Origin: Lineolata rhizophorae
Taxonomy: Eukaryota; Ascomycota; Dothideomycetes; Lineolatales; Lineolataceae
NCBI GenBank assembly: GCA_010093515.1
Contig: MU001689.1
Location: 3,784 to 67,783 of the forward strand
Direction of reading: 5' to 3'
Length of the DNA: 64,000 bases
Shown: positions 54,943 to 64,000 of the stretch, piece by piece
Layout of the letters: every line of letters begins with the position of its first letter
How positions within the stretch are numbered: the stretch's first letter is position 1
Position numbers and translations under genes: made by a program
The notes under the pieces: generated by a model
The model's database searches: none
What the model was told of the DNA's origin: nothing
Seen by the model: the letters and a program-made list of their open reading frames with translations, nothing else

Positions 54943-57900
54943 TCACCCACTTTTGGCGCGCACGACAAGGTATCCGTCATCCAGCGACGGCGTATCCAGC
55001 ACTTCGACATCGCAATCGCCAGCCCCATCCTCTTCCCCTTCCCTCAGCGTCTGCGGCAGCGTCCCATCGAAATACGTCGACCTCGACCCCTTCTTCCCCA
55101 CCATCTTACCCTCTTGCCGCGTGCCCCCAACAAGACTTGCGCCGTCTTCCTCGCCCGCCCAGGCCAGCGTGTCCCGCGCCACCATCTCATTCTCCGCATC
55201 TCCCCGGCCCAAGTCCTCCACCTCGCCATCCCGTCGAATCACGCGCCGCAGCACACTCCTCTCCCCCTCCCCGCCAGACAGCCCGTCTCGAGGCCTGCTG
55301 CCCAGCTCGAACGCCGCCGCCCGCCCATCCACGCCAAACGCCCAGACCGTCAGCGCGGCGCCCGGTACGCCTAGCTCCGTCCCGACCGCCACGTCCACGA
55401 TGCCGTCGAGCTCGCCGACGACGACGCCGAGGACGCAGCGCGGCCAGACGGCCGCCGCCGCTTCCATGGGCGAGCGGCGCTCTGGCAACGACGGCGATCC
55501 GGGCTCGCCTCCGGCGGCGCTGCCGTCATCGTGGTGCCCGAAGCCTCCTCCCAGGGAAGCAAAACCACCGGTTTCGGGGTCACGAGAGTCGGCATCAAAC
55601 CCCTCCGCTCGACTGGCGAACCCTTCCACCCCGCTGGACCCGCCAGGGTGCTTCCGCCCGAGGACCGGACACGACTCGACACCGCCGAGCCTCTCTAGCG
55701 CGCCTTCTAGCATCGTCTCGTCCGCGCCCGGCGCGCCGGCCGCGACGCGCTCCTCGAGCGCGCTGGCGGCGAAGACGTCCGGCGGGACGCTGAAGAGGAC
55801 GATAGTATCCGCGTAGACGGCGACGACGCGGACGCCAAAGGTGAGGTCCGCCGCCGCGGCGTAGATGACGGGGACGACGACGGATGCCGCCGAAGTGGAT
55901 CGGAGAGGCTCCAAGGGAAACTGCTTCGCCGTGGACAGTGTAGCCGGTGGGATGAGGGCGACTTTGTGACACAGGCGCAGGCGGCCGGCCGGCGCGTCGG
56001 CGCCTAGCCAGAGCGTGTTTTTGTGCGGGTCCGTATAGAGGAAGTGGTAGCCGTCGGCAAGGGGCACGGCGCGGAAGTGGTCGATGGTCAGGCCGCCGGA
56101 GACGGATAGGGAGCGGTTTTGGCTCGACGCTGGGAGGTGCGGCAACGGGTTGGTTTGGGAGATGTTTAGGATCGAGGGCGCGAGGGAGGCGCGAGATGGG
56201 TAAAAGCGGCGGGATAACGCAGGGAGGAGCGACGGATGTGCGGCCGAGGAGATGATGCGGAGCTTTTTACTGGTGTCGAGGCCGGGGCGAGCGAGGATGA
56301 AGTAGAGATGGTCGCTAGGAGAGGTGAGTGGGAACCAGCGATTGTAGTCTAGCCCGTCGATGGCGTCGATCCAGTGCAGTTCAATGCCGTTGGCGCAGCC
56401 AAAGGCGACACATCGGCGTTGTGGGGATATAGCGACTGAACGAGGTGGATCGTCCTCCGAGCAGACGTTGCGGTAGATTGTCCGCGGCCCAGTCTCGAAG
56501 TCGCAATGGCCACTGTGTAGATTTGCAGGGAGAGAACCGGCGGACCCTCTCTGACCAAATTGGTTATTTGGAAGCAATAGGTTCCAAGACCTATTGATCA
56601 GATTCCGCGCTCGAGAAGTCTCATCTGTAGTCCCACGTAGACTAAATGACCGGGAGCTGTTTTGGACATCTATTGCCTCGAGCTGAGGGATGGAGCTGCC
56701 CCTCCCTTGCGCTATTCTGCTTGTCTCTGGGAAATTTGAATATCCAGGAGCAAATCCCGAACTGCTTGGCTTTATTTCCGCACTCCTCCTCTCAACATAC
56801 GGATGTTGGCAGGACGAAGAGTTTGCATCCATGTCCTTCGACAATGACTCCATCAGTTCTTCGTCAGTAAGGCTGCCCTCGGGTTCGGCACCGGTCTGCT
56901 TAGGACGTGCAATCAGCTCGCAAACCAATCCCATGCGCCCATCCATCAAAGCCGCAATAGCATACCGTCCTCCGGTGGTATCCATGCTCATGGCTAGCAC
57001 TCGCTTTGGGCACACAACACTTGAAACTAGGACGATTTTGTCGCCACATAGTTCATAGACGTATATGACGGCGCTCTCGGCGACGAGCACGAACCGGCTG
57101 CAGACGCTGACTTGGAAGATCAACCCAGAGCCGTGTCGGCCTTGAGGTCCGGCGTACCCATTCGACAGGTCAGCAAAATCTGTCTCGGACGTACGTAAGA
57201 ACGCCGCTGGCGGACTCTCAGTAGGAGTTTGACTGGGCAACCCGTTTCCAGTCCAGCCGTGAGATACCGAGCATTCTCGAGCGATAATCCGGGACAGAAG
57301 CCACTCCTCATCGCCGGCAGAAGGCGCCTCCTCGATCGTGAGCCTTTCTCGGTAGGATTTGAGTTCTCGGTCAGCTCCTGAAAGCCAGCCGCCAAGCTTC
57401 AGCTGTTGAACCAGTAGATGTCGAGATAGACTTGCTCGCATCCATGTTCGGCAAGTTCTTCTGGCTGCATTGAAGTCAAGGGGTGAAAGGTAGCCGAGAA
57501 TATCACTAATTATCTCTGCAGGAAGACTAGTCATGGGAGAGATCGAACAGACCGCGGCAGACTTCAAGGCTTCTGACCACCGTCGACAAGTCAATCGTAG
57601 CGCTTTGTACGAAGAGCCATCTATGTGCGAAAGCAAGCGGGAAGCAACACCAGGCGGAAGCTCCGAGGCTATGTGTGACCGTTTCCTTTGAGAACCAGAC
57701 AAAAGAGCTTCGGGAAAAGACACGCTTCGCCCATGCGCTACCTCGTCAAGTTCTTCTTCGAACTCTTGCAAAACATCATTCTCATGCCGCAAAAGCACAT
57801 CGGAAACTCTCCTTGAAATCGTGTGGGAAGTCCCAAGGCACGGGTCAAGAATCGATCCTTCGGAGAAGCTTCCGACGCCAGTAGAAAAGGAGGTAGCTCT

Positions 57901-58752
57901 ATGTATCGCAGGCATTACCCCTTCGCTTGTGCGAACACTGACGGACTTGATACTCGGAACTTGGAGTGAGCTCGTCCGGCTTAGAGAGTTGTCGTACTCG
58001 ATTTCACTAAATCGCGGGCTGCTGAAGAGAAAAGCACCAGGTCCCACGACCTCCAAGCTCTGTGCTGGGGGCTTTTTGTGGTGTAGAAGTGTTGACCACC
58101 TGCGTTCCCCCTGGCTACCGAAGTACTCGCGAATAGAGCCTCTGGGAGTTCCTCCAGATGGTGCAAATGGAGAGCGTTGGGGAGAGGCTTCCGTCGTTGG
58201 TGATGGCATCTCGCCTGGACTAACCGCACTGAATATCGATCCAAGCATCTTGTGGAGAGAAGAGCGCCGCTCCGTCGACTGGGCCTTCATCTGTTGGCGG
58301 TGGCTTTGAAACGATTCGATGGCGGAGCGTCGACGAGACTGGCCTGATCTGCTGGCTTTGTCATGAAGCCGATCCCGAAGTGTTGGACGCGGCGGGGCCG
58401 GCGTTTTCGTCGTATGCTCGCGTGGTTTCGTGGGCTGTTCCACGTGCGAGCGCTCTTGACGAGATTGTTCGCCATGTGGACCTTCGTCATGACCTTCTTC
58501 CTCGTGCGACTGGTCAAGGCTTCGTCGGCTCATTGCCGTGTGAAATGAGGCTGAGTCTTGCAAAACAGAACGCTCTTCTGCTGTTCTACGGACCTTGTCA
58601 TCGACTTCGGGCCGGGAGGCCATAAGGCAATTAAGGGAGGAGCGATGGCTGGCTGGCTGATCTAGATCTCCAAAGTCGCGTCGACGGGGAACCGCTGGCA
58701 CTGAGTATGTCGAACGTGGCACCACAGACGGACCAGCGATTCCCCTCGCCAC
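54943..58752 (-). CDS. Large F-box protein with two tandem F-box-like motifs
   Basis: A 1,269-residue intronless protein, likely a substrate receptor of an SCF ubiquitin ligase. Residues 1-350 are disordered and Ser/Arg/Glu-rich. Two adjacent F-box-like segments follow. The first (about 361-397) contains IASELPPGVASRLLSHIDGS and YKALRLTCRRWSEAL. The second (about 406-443) contains MTSLPAEIISDILGYLSPLD and AARRTCRTWMRASL and is the better match. Beyond, pieces suggest a beta-propeller-like substrate domain (FQVSVCSRFVLVAESAVIYV, VLAMSMDTTGGRYAIAALMD, RSVAISPQRRCVAFGCANGI). A long, less ordered C-terminal part follows. The WD repeat signature itself is weak. Start codon choice is uncertain, since the N-terminus is low-complexity. 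Confidence 0.78.
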   Translation of the reverse strand: MARGIAGPSVVPRSTYSVPAVPRRRDFGDLDQPASHRSSLNCLMASRPEVDDKVRRTAEERSVLQDSASFHTAMSRRSLDQSHEEEGHDEGPHGEQSRQERSHVEQPTKPREHTTKTPAPPRPTLRDRLHDKASRSGQSRRRSAIESFQSHRQQMKAQSTERRSSLHKMLGSIFSAVSPGEMPSPTTEASPQRSPFAPSGGTPRGSIREYFGSQGERRWSTLLHHKKPPAQSLEVVGPGAFLFSSPRFSEIEYDNSLSRTSSLQVPSIKSVSVRTSEGVMPAIHRATSFSTGVGSFSEGSILDPCLGTSHTISRRVSDVLLRHENDVLQEFEEELDEVAHGRSVSFPEALLSGSQRKRSHIASELPPGVASRLLSHIDGSSYKALRLTCRRWSEALKSAAVCSISPMTSLPAEIISDILGYLSPLDFNAARRTCRTWMRASLSRHLLVQQLKLGGWLSGADRELKSYRERLTIEEAPSAGDEEWLLSRIIARECSVSHGWTGNGLPSQTPTESPPAAFLRTSETDFADLSNGYAGPQGRHGSGLIFQVSVCSRFVLVAESAVIYVYELCGDKIVLVSSVVCPKRVLAMSMDTTGGRYAIAALMDGRMGLVCELIARPKQTGAEPEGSLTDEELMESLSKDMDANSSSCQHPYVERRSAEIKPSSSGFAPGYSNFPETSRIAQGRGSSIPQLEAIDVQNSSRSFSLRGTTDETSRARNLINRSWNLLLPNNQFGQRGSAGSLPANLHSGHCDFETGPRTIYRNVCSEDDPPRSVAISPQRRCVAFGCANGIELHWIDAIDGLDYNRWFPLTSPSDHLYFILARPGLDTSKKLRIISSAAHPSLLPALSRRFYPSRASLAPSILNISQTNPLPHLPASSQNRSLSVSGGLTIDHFRAVPLADGYHFLYTDPHKNTLWLGADAPAGRLRLCHKVALIPPATLSTAKQFPLEPLRSTSAASVVVPVIYAAAADLTFGVRVVAVYADTIVLFSVPPDVFAASALEERVAAGAPGADETMLEGALERLGGVESCPVLGRKHPGGSSGVEGFASRAEGFDADSRDPETGGFASLGGGFGHHDDGSAAGGEPGSPSLPERRSPMEAAAAVWPRCVLGVVVGELDGIVDVAVGTELGVPGAALTVWAFGVDGRAAAFELGSRPRDGLSGGEGERSVLRRVIRRDGEVEDLGRGDAENEMVARDTLAWAGEEDGASLVGGTRQEGKMVGKKGSRSTYFDGTLPQTLREGEEDGAGDCDVEVLDTPSLDDGYLVVRAKSG

Positions 58753-59366
58753 AAATACTTCCGCAGACGTGGTAAAGATGGATCTACCTGCGGTGAGATG
58801 CCCGTCCTGGTCGGATCAACCAGACGTCGACCAGTTCAAGTTTTACCGATTCGACGTAGTCATTGGGTGTATGGCAAGCTGGCCAGACTAGGGATGAGAG
58901 AACGGCCAACAAATACTGGATCAAATGAACGGAAAGTTATATCCAACCCTTGGAGTATTGCAAGTAATGACGGTACAAGAGAGATGCAGAGGATGTAGTG
59001 CATCAATAGGTTCAATGGCGAAGAAAGACTATGTTTATAGTACCCCGACCGCGGATTCCTAGGGAAGTACAGTCTACAGAAGGAGCACCATGACGATTGC
59101 CTACCTAGAACAGAAAAAGGAAAGTGGTATCAAAAGTAAGCCAATCTCCGCTATGCAAAGATTCGGACATGTAGGAGTAACAATAGACAGGGCCAATGAG
59201 GAAGTAACATTGGAAAACGATGCCGCAACTACCCGGCTGCCACCTGCTGGTCACTTCAGGACGACCCGCCATTAGTGGTCAAATGAGAGGCGACATCCGC
59301 TATCCACACGTTTTCCAGCCTAACGAACGTCAATTGCCGATGTACGTAGCTAATACTTGGGGTGAC
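58753..59366. other. Promoter of the F-box gene and 3' end of the channel gene
   Basis: 614 bp without a recognised gene. Confidence 0.5.
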
Positions 59367-62015
59367 TTACGGCATAACAAGGGACGGATTGACGAATCTC
59401 GCCCCAAACTCACGCGCTTCGTCGATTGTTTGTCGCCTTACTCTTGCTGGCATTGCCGGGACGCCCTGTTCGTCTGCTTCAGCAACCGCTTCTTCCTGTA
59501 TTTCTCGGCCGGGGTCGGTGTCTTCCGCTTTGTGAATACTTCGAAGGGCGATAAATTTCATGAGCGGGCGATAGGACCTAGAAAAGGCAAGACTGAACCA
59601 CAAAGTTGCAATAATCAATGGCGCAATCATAAGAGATCTAACAAAAGCCCTTTGAAGCGCCAGTTGTCCGGCCATTGTGAGCTGAAATAGGAGCAGTCCA
59701 ACAACGACGCGGTCGCAAATGATTAGCCAACCACGACCTGTAGAGTGCTGCCGATGGTCCATGGCGTAGAGGAGTTGGTACTTGTGCACGAAATGCCCCA
59801 GCATGAAATAAACGAGTCCGGATAGGAGTACTCTCCAGGATGACCGAAGAACGCTGTAGACCATGCAAATGATGAAGATGAGAATATTTTGGGGGAGGAA
59901 AAATCCGTAACTAAAGTTCGGCGGTTGGACAAGCTCCGCATAGTCTAAAACAACGAGATCAGTATCGAGACGACATTTGTAGCAAAGCTTACCTTCACAA
60001 TGGAACTAACCTCTTGGAGTTTTAGCGCCGATCAAGCCGACTGGATAGAGGGCTACGCTGCCAAATTCAAGCAGACGGAATGGAAAGAGCCCCACGCCCT
60101 GAAGAATGATATAGTTTACGTAGAAGTTAAGTAGACCGGAAAGTGATCTTGCCAGAAAATTGGCAACTTTAGTGGCGTCTGTCAGGTAGTCTCTGAACTT
60201 CTCCCAGAAGCTAACGAAGTTGACTGCGCTTCCGAGAAGGGTGAAGATGATGAAGAAATTGAAGAAAACAAAGAAGAAATTCTTTGAGACTAGGGACAAT
60301 TCGACGTCGCCCTGGGAAATCATGCCTTGTTTGTTCGAGAGCCCTGTGAAGGAATTAGCATCTTCTAAAAAGGAGCGCCATATATTAAATCACTTACATT
60401 CGTAAAGGTAAGGGACCAAGACGCTTAGAAGGGAAACAGCTAATGTTGGCAGTTGAGTATTTACGAGTGACTTGACGAATTTGTGGTCATCGATATAGTT
60501 TGCTAGCGCCGGCCAGACTTTCTTAATCGTATCCTCGGTTAAAGCACCAGCAATTGGAACGAGCAACAGCGCCCAGAACACGGTTAGGAAAGCGATTATG
60601 ACTGTTATTGTCCATGACCTAAGAAGTCGCTCTTTCCGCGTCATGTAGGTGTTCGGCCAGACGACGTCCGCCGGACGGGGGCTCGAGTTCGCAATGAGTT
60701 CAAGAGGCGAGGGATTCAACACAGCTTGGATAGCCATTTGGGATGCCGCAACGCTGTCCAAAGTGACAAACGCTATCGGTGTTGGCTTGAACTCTTTCTT
60801 ACGGAGGGCCTTGACCTTGTCATCCAAGCTGCGGAGCTTCTCTTCGTAGTAGTCGATGGCATCGACTTTGCGGTAACGAAGCTTCAACGGACCGTACCAA
60901 ACCCTTGTGGTAGGACGTTCCCGGGGGTAGGGGGTGACGTGGTCCTGTTCATCCAACAATCGGTCGTCCTCATGGATATTATTCTCGGCATCAAGTCGGA
61001 AAGCAGGTCCCGGTGGCGAAGGCTGCACGATCGGAAGGGTTTCCGGATTGCGCGATACCCTACGGGTACCGAGGTACACCGTCCACGCCTCTTCGAGCCT
61101 CCGAAGTGCTGACATTCGTTGCTCCACAGCTTGATCAAGTTCTTTCCAATTCCGGCAGAGAGTGACGCTTTCGACCTTTCCGATATCCAAATCCTCGATG
61201 AACTGTTTGATCTTGCTTTCCTCACGCAAGTCCTCCGGTATACCGGAGAGCCGGATAGTTCGATCCGTAACGGTCGTTTGGCTCCCTAGATATTGCTGGC
61301 GTACTTTTATGATCTTCCCAGTCTCTGAAACCAAGAGGTATATCATCAGGCCGCTGAACACGTAGGCGAATACAAGGTACATCCATAGGAAGTCGGTCTC
61401 GTAGTAATCCTGCGGGAACTGCAGCGCATGTATGACATCAAAACGCCCGTCCACCCTTGTGCTGGACATCATGGTATCATTAATGGTGCTGTTCGGAGGA
61501 TATAGGTCGGGAAAATGGTCGTGAACAGGCTTGAAAACGACGAGGGAGAAGAAGAGGGCTACGAAAAGGAATTTAACCGCCATCTTGAAAAATGCAAGAA
61601 ACTGTAAACCCGTTCAGTTAATCTACCGCGTTCATTCATGCCTGCATATGCACTTACGACGTAAGCGTCCAGACCCGCAGACGCAAGCACTTGCTCGTCC
61701 GATATCCTCCATAATGTGGGTATCCATCCGAACAACGAGTCGGAGAGCTCCGGGAGCGCCGTCGCCTCGTGCTTCTGTTTCTTGCGCGCTGCGTAGAGCC
61801 CCGTCCATCGCGGTCGCAGTATCTAAGCCACCAGGAACCCGTCAGCCGCATCCTACCGCCGATGTTGTCTCCTAGTAACGTACGCAGAATGCCAGGAATG
61901 CGCTGACTCCGAGCAGCGCCGAAATGACGAGTTGGTAGCCGGTGTCGCGGTTGTTCAGCACGAGGTCTTTGTAGGTCTTCGGCTTCTTGCTAATGGAGAA
62001 ATATTCGTCGTCCAT
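59367..62015 (-). CDS. CSC1/TMEM63-type (RSN1 group) membrane channel protein
   Basis: A member of the DUF221/OSCA-TMEM63 family, whose characterised members are mechanically or osmotically gated cation channels; fungal relatives include Csc1, Phm7 and Rsn1. Exons are 62015-61884, 61822-61658, 61601-60398, 60343-60011 and 59944-59367 (803 residues). The N-terminal segment LVISALLGVSAFLAFC is membrane helix 1; others are MAVKFLFVALFFSLVVF and FLWMYLVFAYVFSGLMIYLL. The cytosolic loop (about 190-410) contains RTIRLSGIPEDLREESKIKQ and KPTPIAFVTLDSVAASQMAI (PHM7_cyt). The channel block starts at VVWPNTYMTRKERLLRSWTI and continues through FFFVFFNFFIIFTLLGSAVN and LFPFRLLEFGSVALYPVGLI to MVYSVLRSSWRVLLSGLVYF. 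The cytosolic end is polar. Location (plasma membrane or ER) is not shown by the sequence. Confidence 0.88.
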
Positions 62016-62760
62016 GGTGGCGAGTTGTGCCAGGCATCTGGCCCAACAAATGCGCTTTGAAAGAGGATATGGGCGGACGGGAAGATGTCACAAAAAGCAA
62101 GGTGCTGCAGTCCTAGACGCTGGGATGGCGACTACAAGGTTGGTAGCGCGTCGCGCCGCGCGGTGCGCCGCGGACGTCACAAGAGCTCGAGCCGCAGCTT
62201 GTCTAAGGAACGTGGTCATGCGACAGCCATCGACGTCTTGGGCATCTCATGAATTGGTCAGCTTTGCTAAGACCGACTGTAAAGTGCATTTTAAATTTTA
62301 GTTTAGAATCAATTTTGTGTCCCTGAAATAATTCAGCTTTGAGGATGTTATCTGTCCACTCTAGATTTTCTACCCTTTCGAAGATTCCAACCAATAAGAG
62401 ATGCTAGATGCAGGCACGTGTCCATTTCACTTGCGACGACGATGTGCGCTGTGACTATACTCAAAAACAGTTTACAATTACAAGAACATAAACTACAGTT
62501 TATTGTCTAAAATACCTCGTGGAACAGCCGAAAACGTTATTAATGGGATTGATAGAGCCCTGTTTAGAAAGGACTTGGTTGCTTTAGGACTACGTATCAA
62601 TCTACAAAAAGACAGATGTCGCTGCCGCTCTAATAGGGTTGTATAGAAATAAACAATACAAGTACCATGTCTCCTAGCATGGTATTTCGTAGGTATCAAA
62701 CGGTCAGACCCTCGCACCTCCCCACCTTTCAACCCCCGGTTGCAACCTTCAACATCCGTC
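62016..62760. other. Promoter of the channel gene and 3' end of STT4
   Basis: 745 bp, AT-rich in 62270-62700. A TACCATG..CATGGTA inverted repeat lies at about 62664-62685 near the STT4 end. No gene seen. Confidence 0.5.
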
Positions 62761-63966
62761 TCAGTACGGGATTCCGTTGGTTAGCAGCTGAAACTGATCG
62801 TATCCCTTGGTTGAGTAACTGCTATAGCTCTTCTTGATCAAGTCGCGCATGAAATCCGCGGCCTCCCTCTCCGACTTATCCAGCACGAAGCGGTCCCTGA
62901 AATGCTGGATTGTCTCGGGCTTGAAGCACGGCAGGCCGCTGTCTAGCATGACGACGACGATGTGCGCAAGATGCTCGCAGTGCTGCCGGCTGGCTAGGAA
63001 CGCTTTGATGCACAATTCCTCAAACCAGTGGTACGGCTGGCTGGTCGTGGAACCGCCCATGACGGCCACCATCTCCGACGTTAGCTTGAAGGGCGCTCGC
63101 TCGAACCGGATTCCGCCCGGCGCGATGTCGAAGCAGAAGCCGAAGTCGATGTGTAGGATGTGGCCCGCGTCATCGATCATGATGTTGCCATTGTGCCGGT
63201 CCTTGAACTGCAGCAGGTAGCTTATGACAGAATAGGCGGCCATGCTCTTGACGAAGTTCGACCGCGCCTCCTGGAATCGTAGCGAATCCGGTCCGCCGTA
63301 TTTGGACACGAAGTAGTCGTAAAGCCCGTTGACGGCCTCTCGCCCTAGCATGTCGCGCGAAATACTGTTCGGCAGCACGTCAATGACGCCGCATCCTGGC
63401 GCCGTCGCCGTCACCCGGTATGGGTTTACATACACGTCCAAACCGACGTTGTTGAAGATGCCCCGGAAGGCTGCGATCATTTGCAACGCGAGCACGTCTT
63501 GGCGGCAGTCGTCGCCGACTTTGAAAATCGCGGATTGCCAAACCTCGAATGTGCTTGGCGCACTATTGCTGTGGCTACCATTGACCGTAGCGACGGCATT
63601 GCCCATCGAATCCTCAGAGCCTGGCTTTGCTCCTTTCTCCTTGCGAATGCGGAACGTAGCCATGTAAGGCGCTTTGGCATGGCTCTGGAGCGGCTTTCCG
63701 GATTTCCGATCGATGCCCACGACGACGCCATCCGGATTGCTAGGCAAATAAACTCCGACCTCAACCTTGATCTGGCGTAGCTCCTCTTCGATCTTCTGCT
63801 TCTTCTCAGGTTTACTTTTCTTGATGTACGGACGTAGCTTTCCAGATATTCCGGTGACTTCGTTGAAGAAGGCAAATTCCCGATCATAGAAGGCGCGGTC
63901 CTTCTTGTGGAAACTCGCTTCGAGGTTGTTCATGACCTTGTCTAATGTCGGCTTGACCGGGTCGGG
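62761..63966 (-). CDS. STT4: Phosphatidylinositol 4-kinase Stt4, C-terminal catalytic exon (runs off the right edge)
   Basis: Stt4 makes phosphatidylinositol 4-phosphate at the plasma membrane. Only the last exon is seen: 401 residues, after an intron whose acceptor lies at about 63967. The upstream gene continues beyond 64000. The kinase domain is complete at its C-terminal end. It begins near KPTLDKVMNNLEASFHKKDR and AFFNEVTGISGKLRPYIKK. The P-loop-side segment contains GKPLQSHAKAPYMATFRIRK, and KVGDDCRQDVLALQMIAAFR follows. The catalytic loop is LQFKDRHNGNIMIDDAGHIL, and the activation start is LHIDFGFCFDIAPGGIRFER. The end is GYDQFQLLTNGIPY. This C-terminus is highly conserved in PI4K-alpha, so the identification is firm. 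Lys, Asp and DFG residues needed for catalysis are present. Confidence 0.93.
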   Translation of the reverse strand, partial: PDPVKPTLDKVMNNLEASFHKKDRAFYDREFAFFNEVTGISGKLRPYIKKSKPEKKQKIEEELRQIKVEVGVYLPSNPDGVVVGIDRKSGKPLQSHAKAPYMATFRIRKEKGAKPGSEDSMGNAVATVNGSHSNSAPSTFEVWQSAIFKVGDDCRQDVLALQMIAAFRGIFNNVGLDVYVNPYRVTATAPGCGVIDVLPNSISRDMLGREAVNGLYDYFVSKYGGPDSLRFQEARSNFVKSMAAYSVISYLLQFKDRHNGNIMIDDAGHILHIDFGFCFDIAPGGIRFERAPFKLTSEMVAVMGGSTTSQPYHWFEELCIKAFLASRQHCEHLAHIVVVMLDSGLPCFKPETIQHFRDRFVLDKSEREAADFMRDLIKKSYSSYSTKGYDQFQLLTNGIPY

Positions 63967-64000
63967 CTTCGCACGAAAAAATTAGCCTTAAAACCATTTC

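Overview
The window is nuclear DNA of a filamentous ascomycete (Pezizomycotina, most likely Sordariomycetes). Genes are dense and sit on both strands. They are interrupted by short 50-130 bp introns with GT-AG borders and CTAAC/TACTAA-like branch sites. The products are typical eukaryotic housekeeping proteins (IDH1, SDH2, BUD23, SVP26, PRA1, PCH2, YTM1, ZW10, SEC53, CSC1-type channel, STT4). All exon models were built by hand from reading frames, splice signals and phase; every multi-exon model given here closes to a multiple of three. Single-base errors at some borders remain possible.

Left end (1-3400): the terminal part of a pogo/Fot1-type DNA transposon, then decayed host sequence. This includes a protein-kinase pseudogene with several in-frame stops and a scrap with a sirtuin nucleotide-binding signature. 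3400-14300: a compact set of active genes, three of them arranged as successive divergent pairs: MTR2-like/IDH1, BUD23/SVP26 and SDH2/HAD phosphatase. A DUF3431 membrane protein follows. Two TCA-cycle enzymes (IDH1, SDH2) lie within 6 kb of each other.

14300-24700: a gene-poor stretch with a very GC-rich leader, long homopolymer tracts, a Gly/Ser/Tyr-rich protein, a large low-complexity acidic protein and PRA1. The last two are oddly abutted in different frames. 24700-38350: an ER J-protein, PCH2, a Pro/Gln-rich protein divergent from a WW-PhoD phosphatase, and an STK19-family protein. 38350-40450: a truncated, decayed MFS sugar-transporter pseudogene.

40650-64000: YTM1 (ribosome biogenesis), ZW10/Dsl1-type tether, an SDD3-type M16 peptidase, SEC53 phosphomannomutase, a 72-residue orphan, an F-box protein with two tandem F-box-like motifs, a CSC1/RSN1-type channel and the catalytic end of STT4, which runs off the right edge. 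Several products act in ER-Golgi traffic or glycosylation (SVP26, PRA1, ZW10, SEC53, ER J-protein), but I see no operon-like logic. No tRNA, rRNA, CRISPR array or biosynthetic gene cluster was seen. I did not find a convincing new multi-gene system. The most unusual points are the PRA1/acidic ORF junction, the WW/PPxY divergent pair, the tryptophan-acidic segment of ZW10 and the tandem F-boxes.
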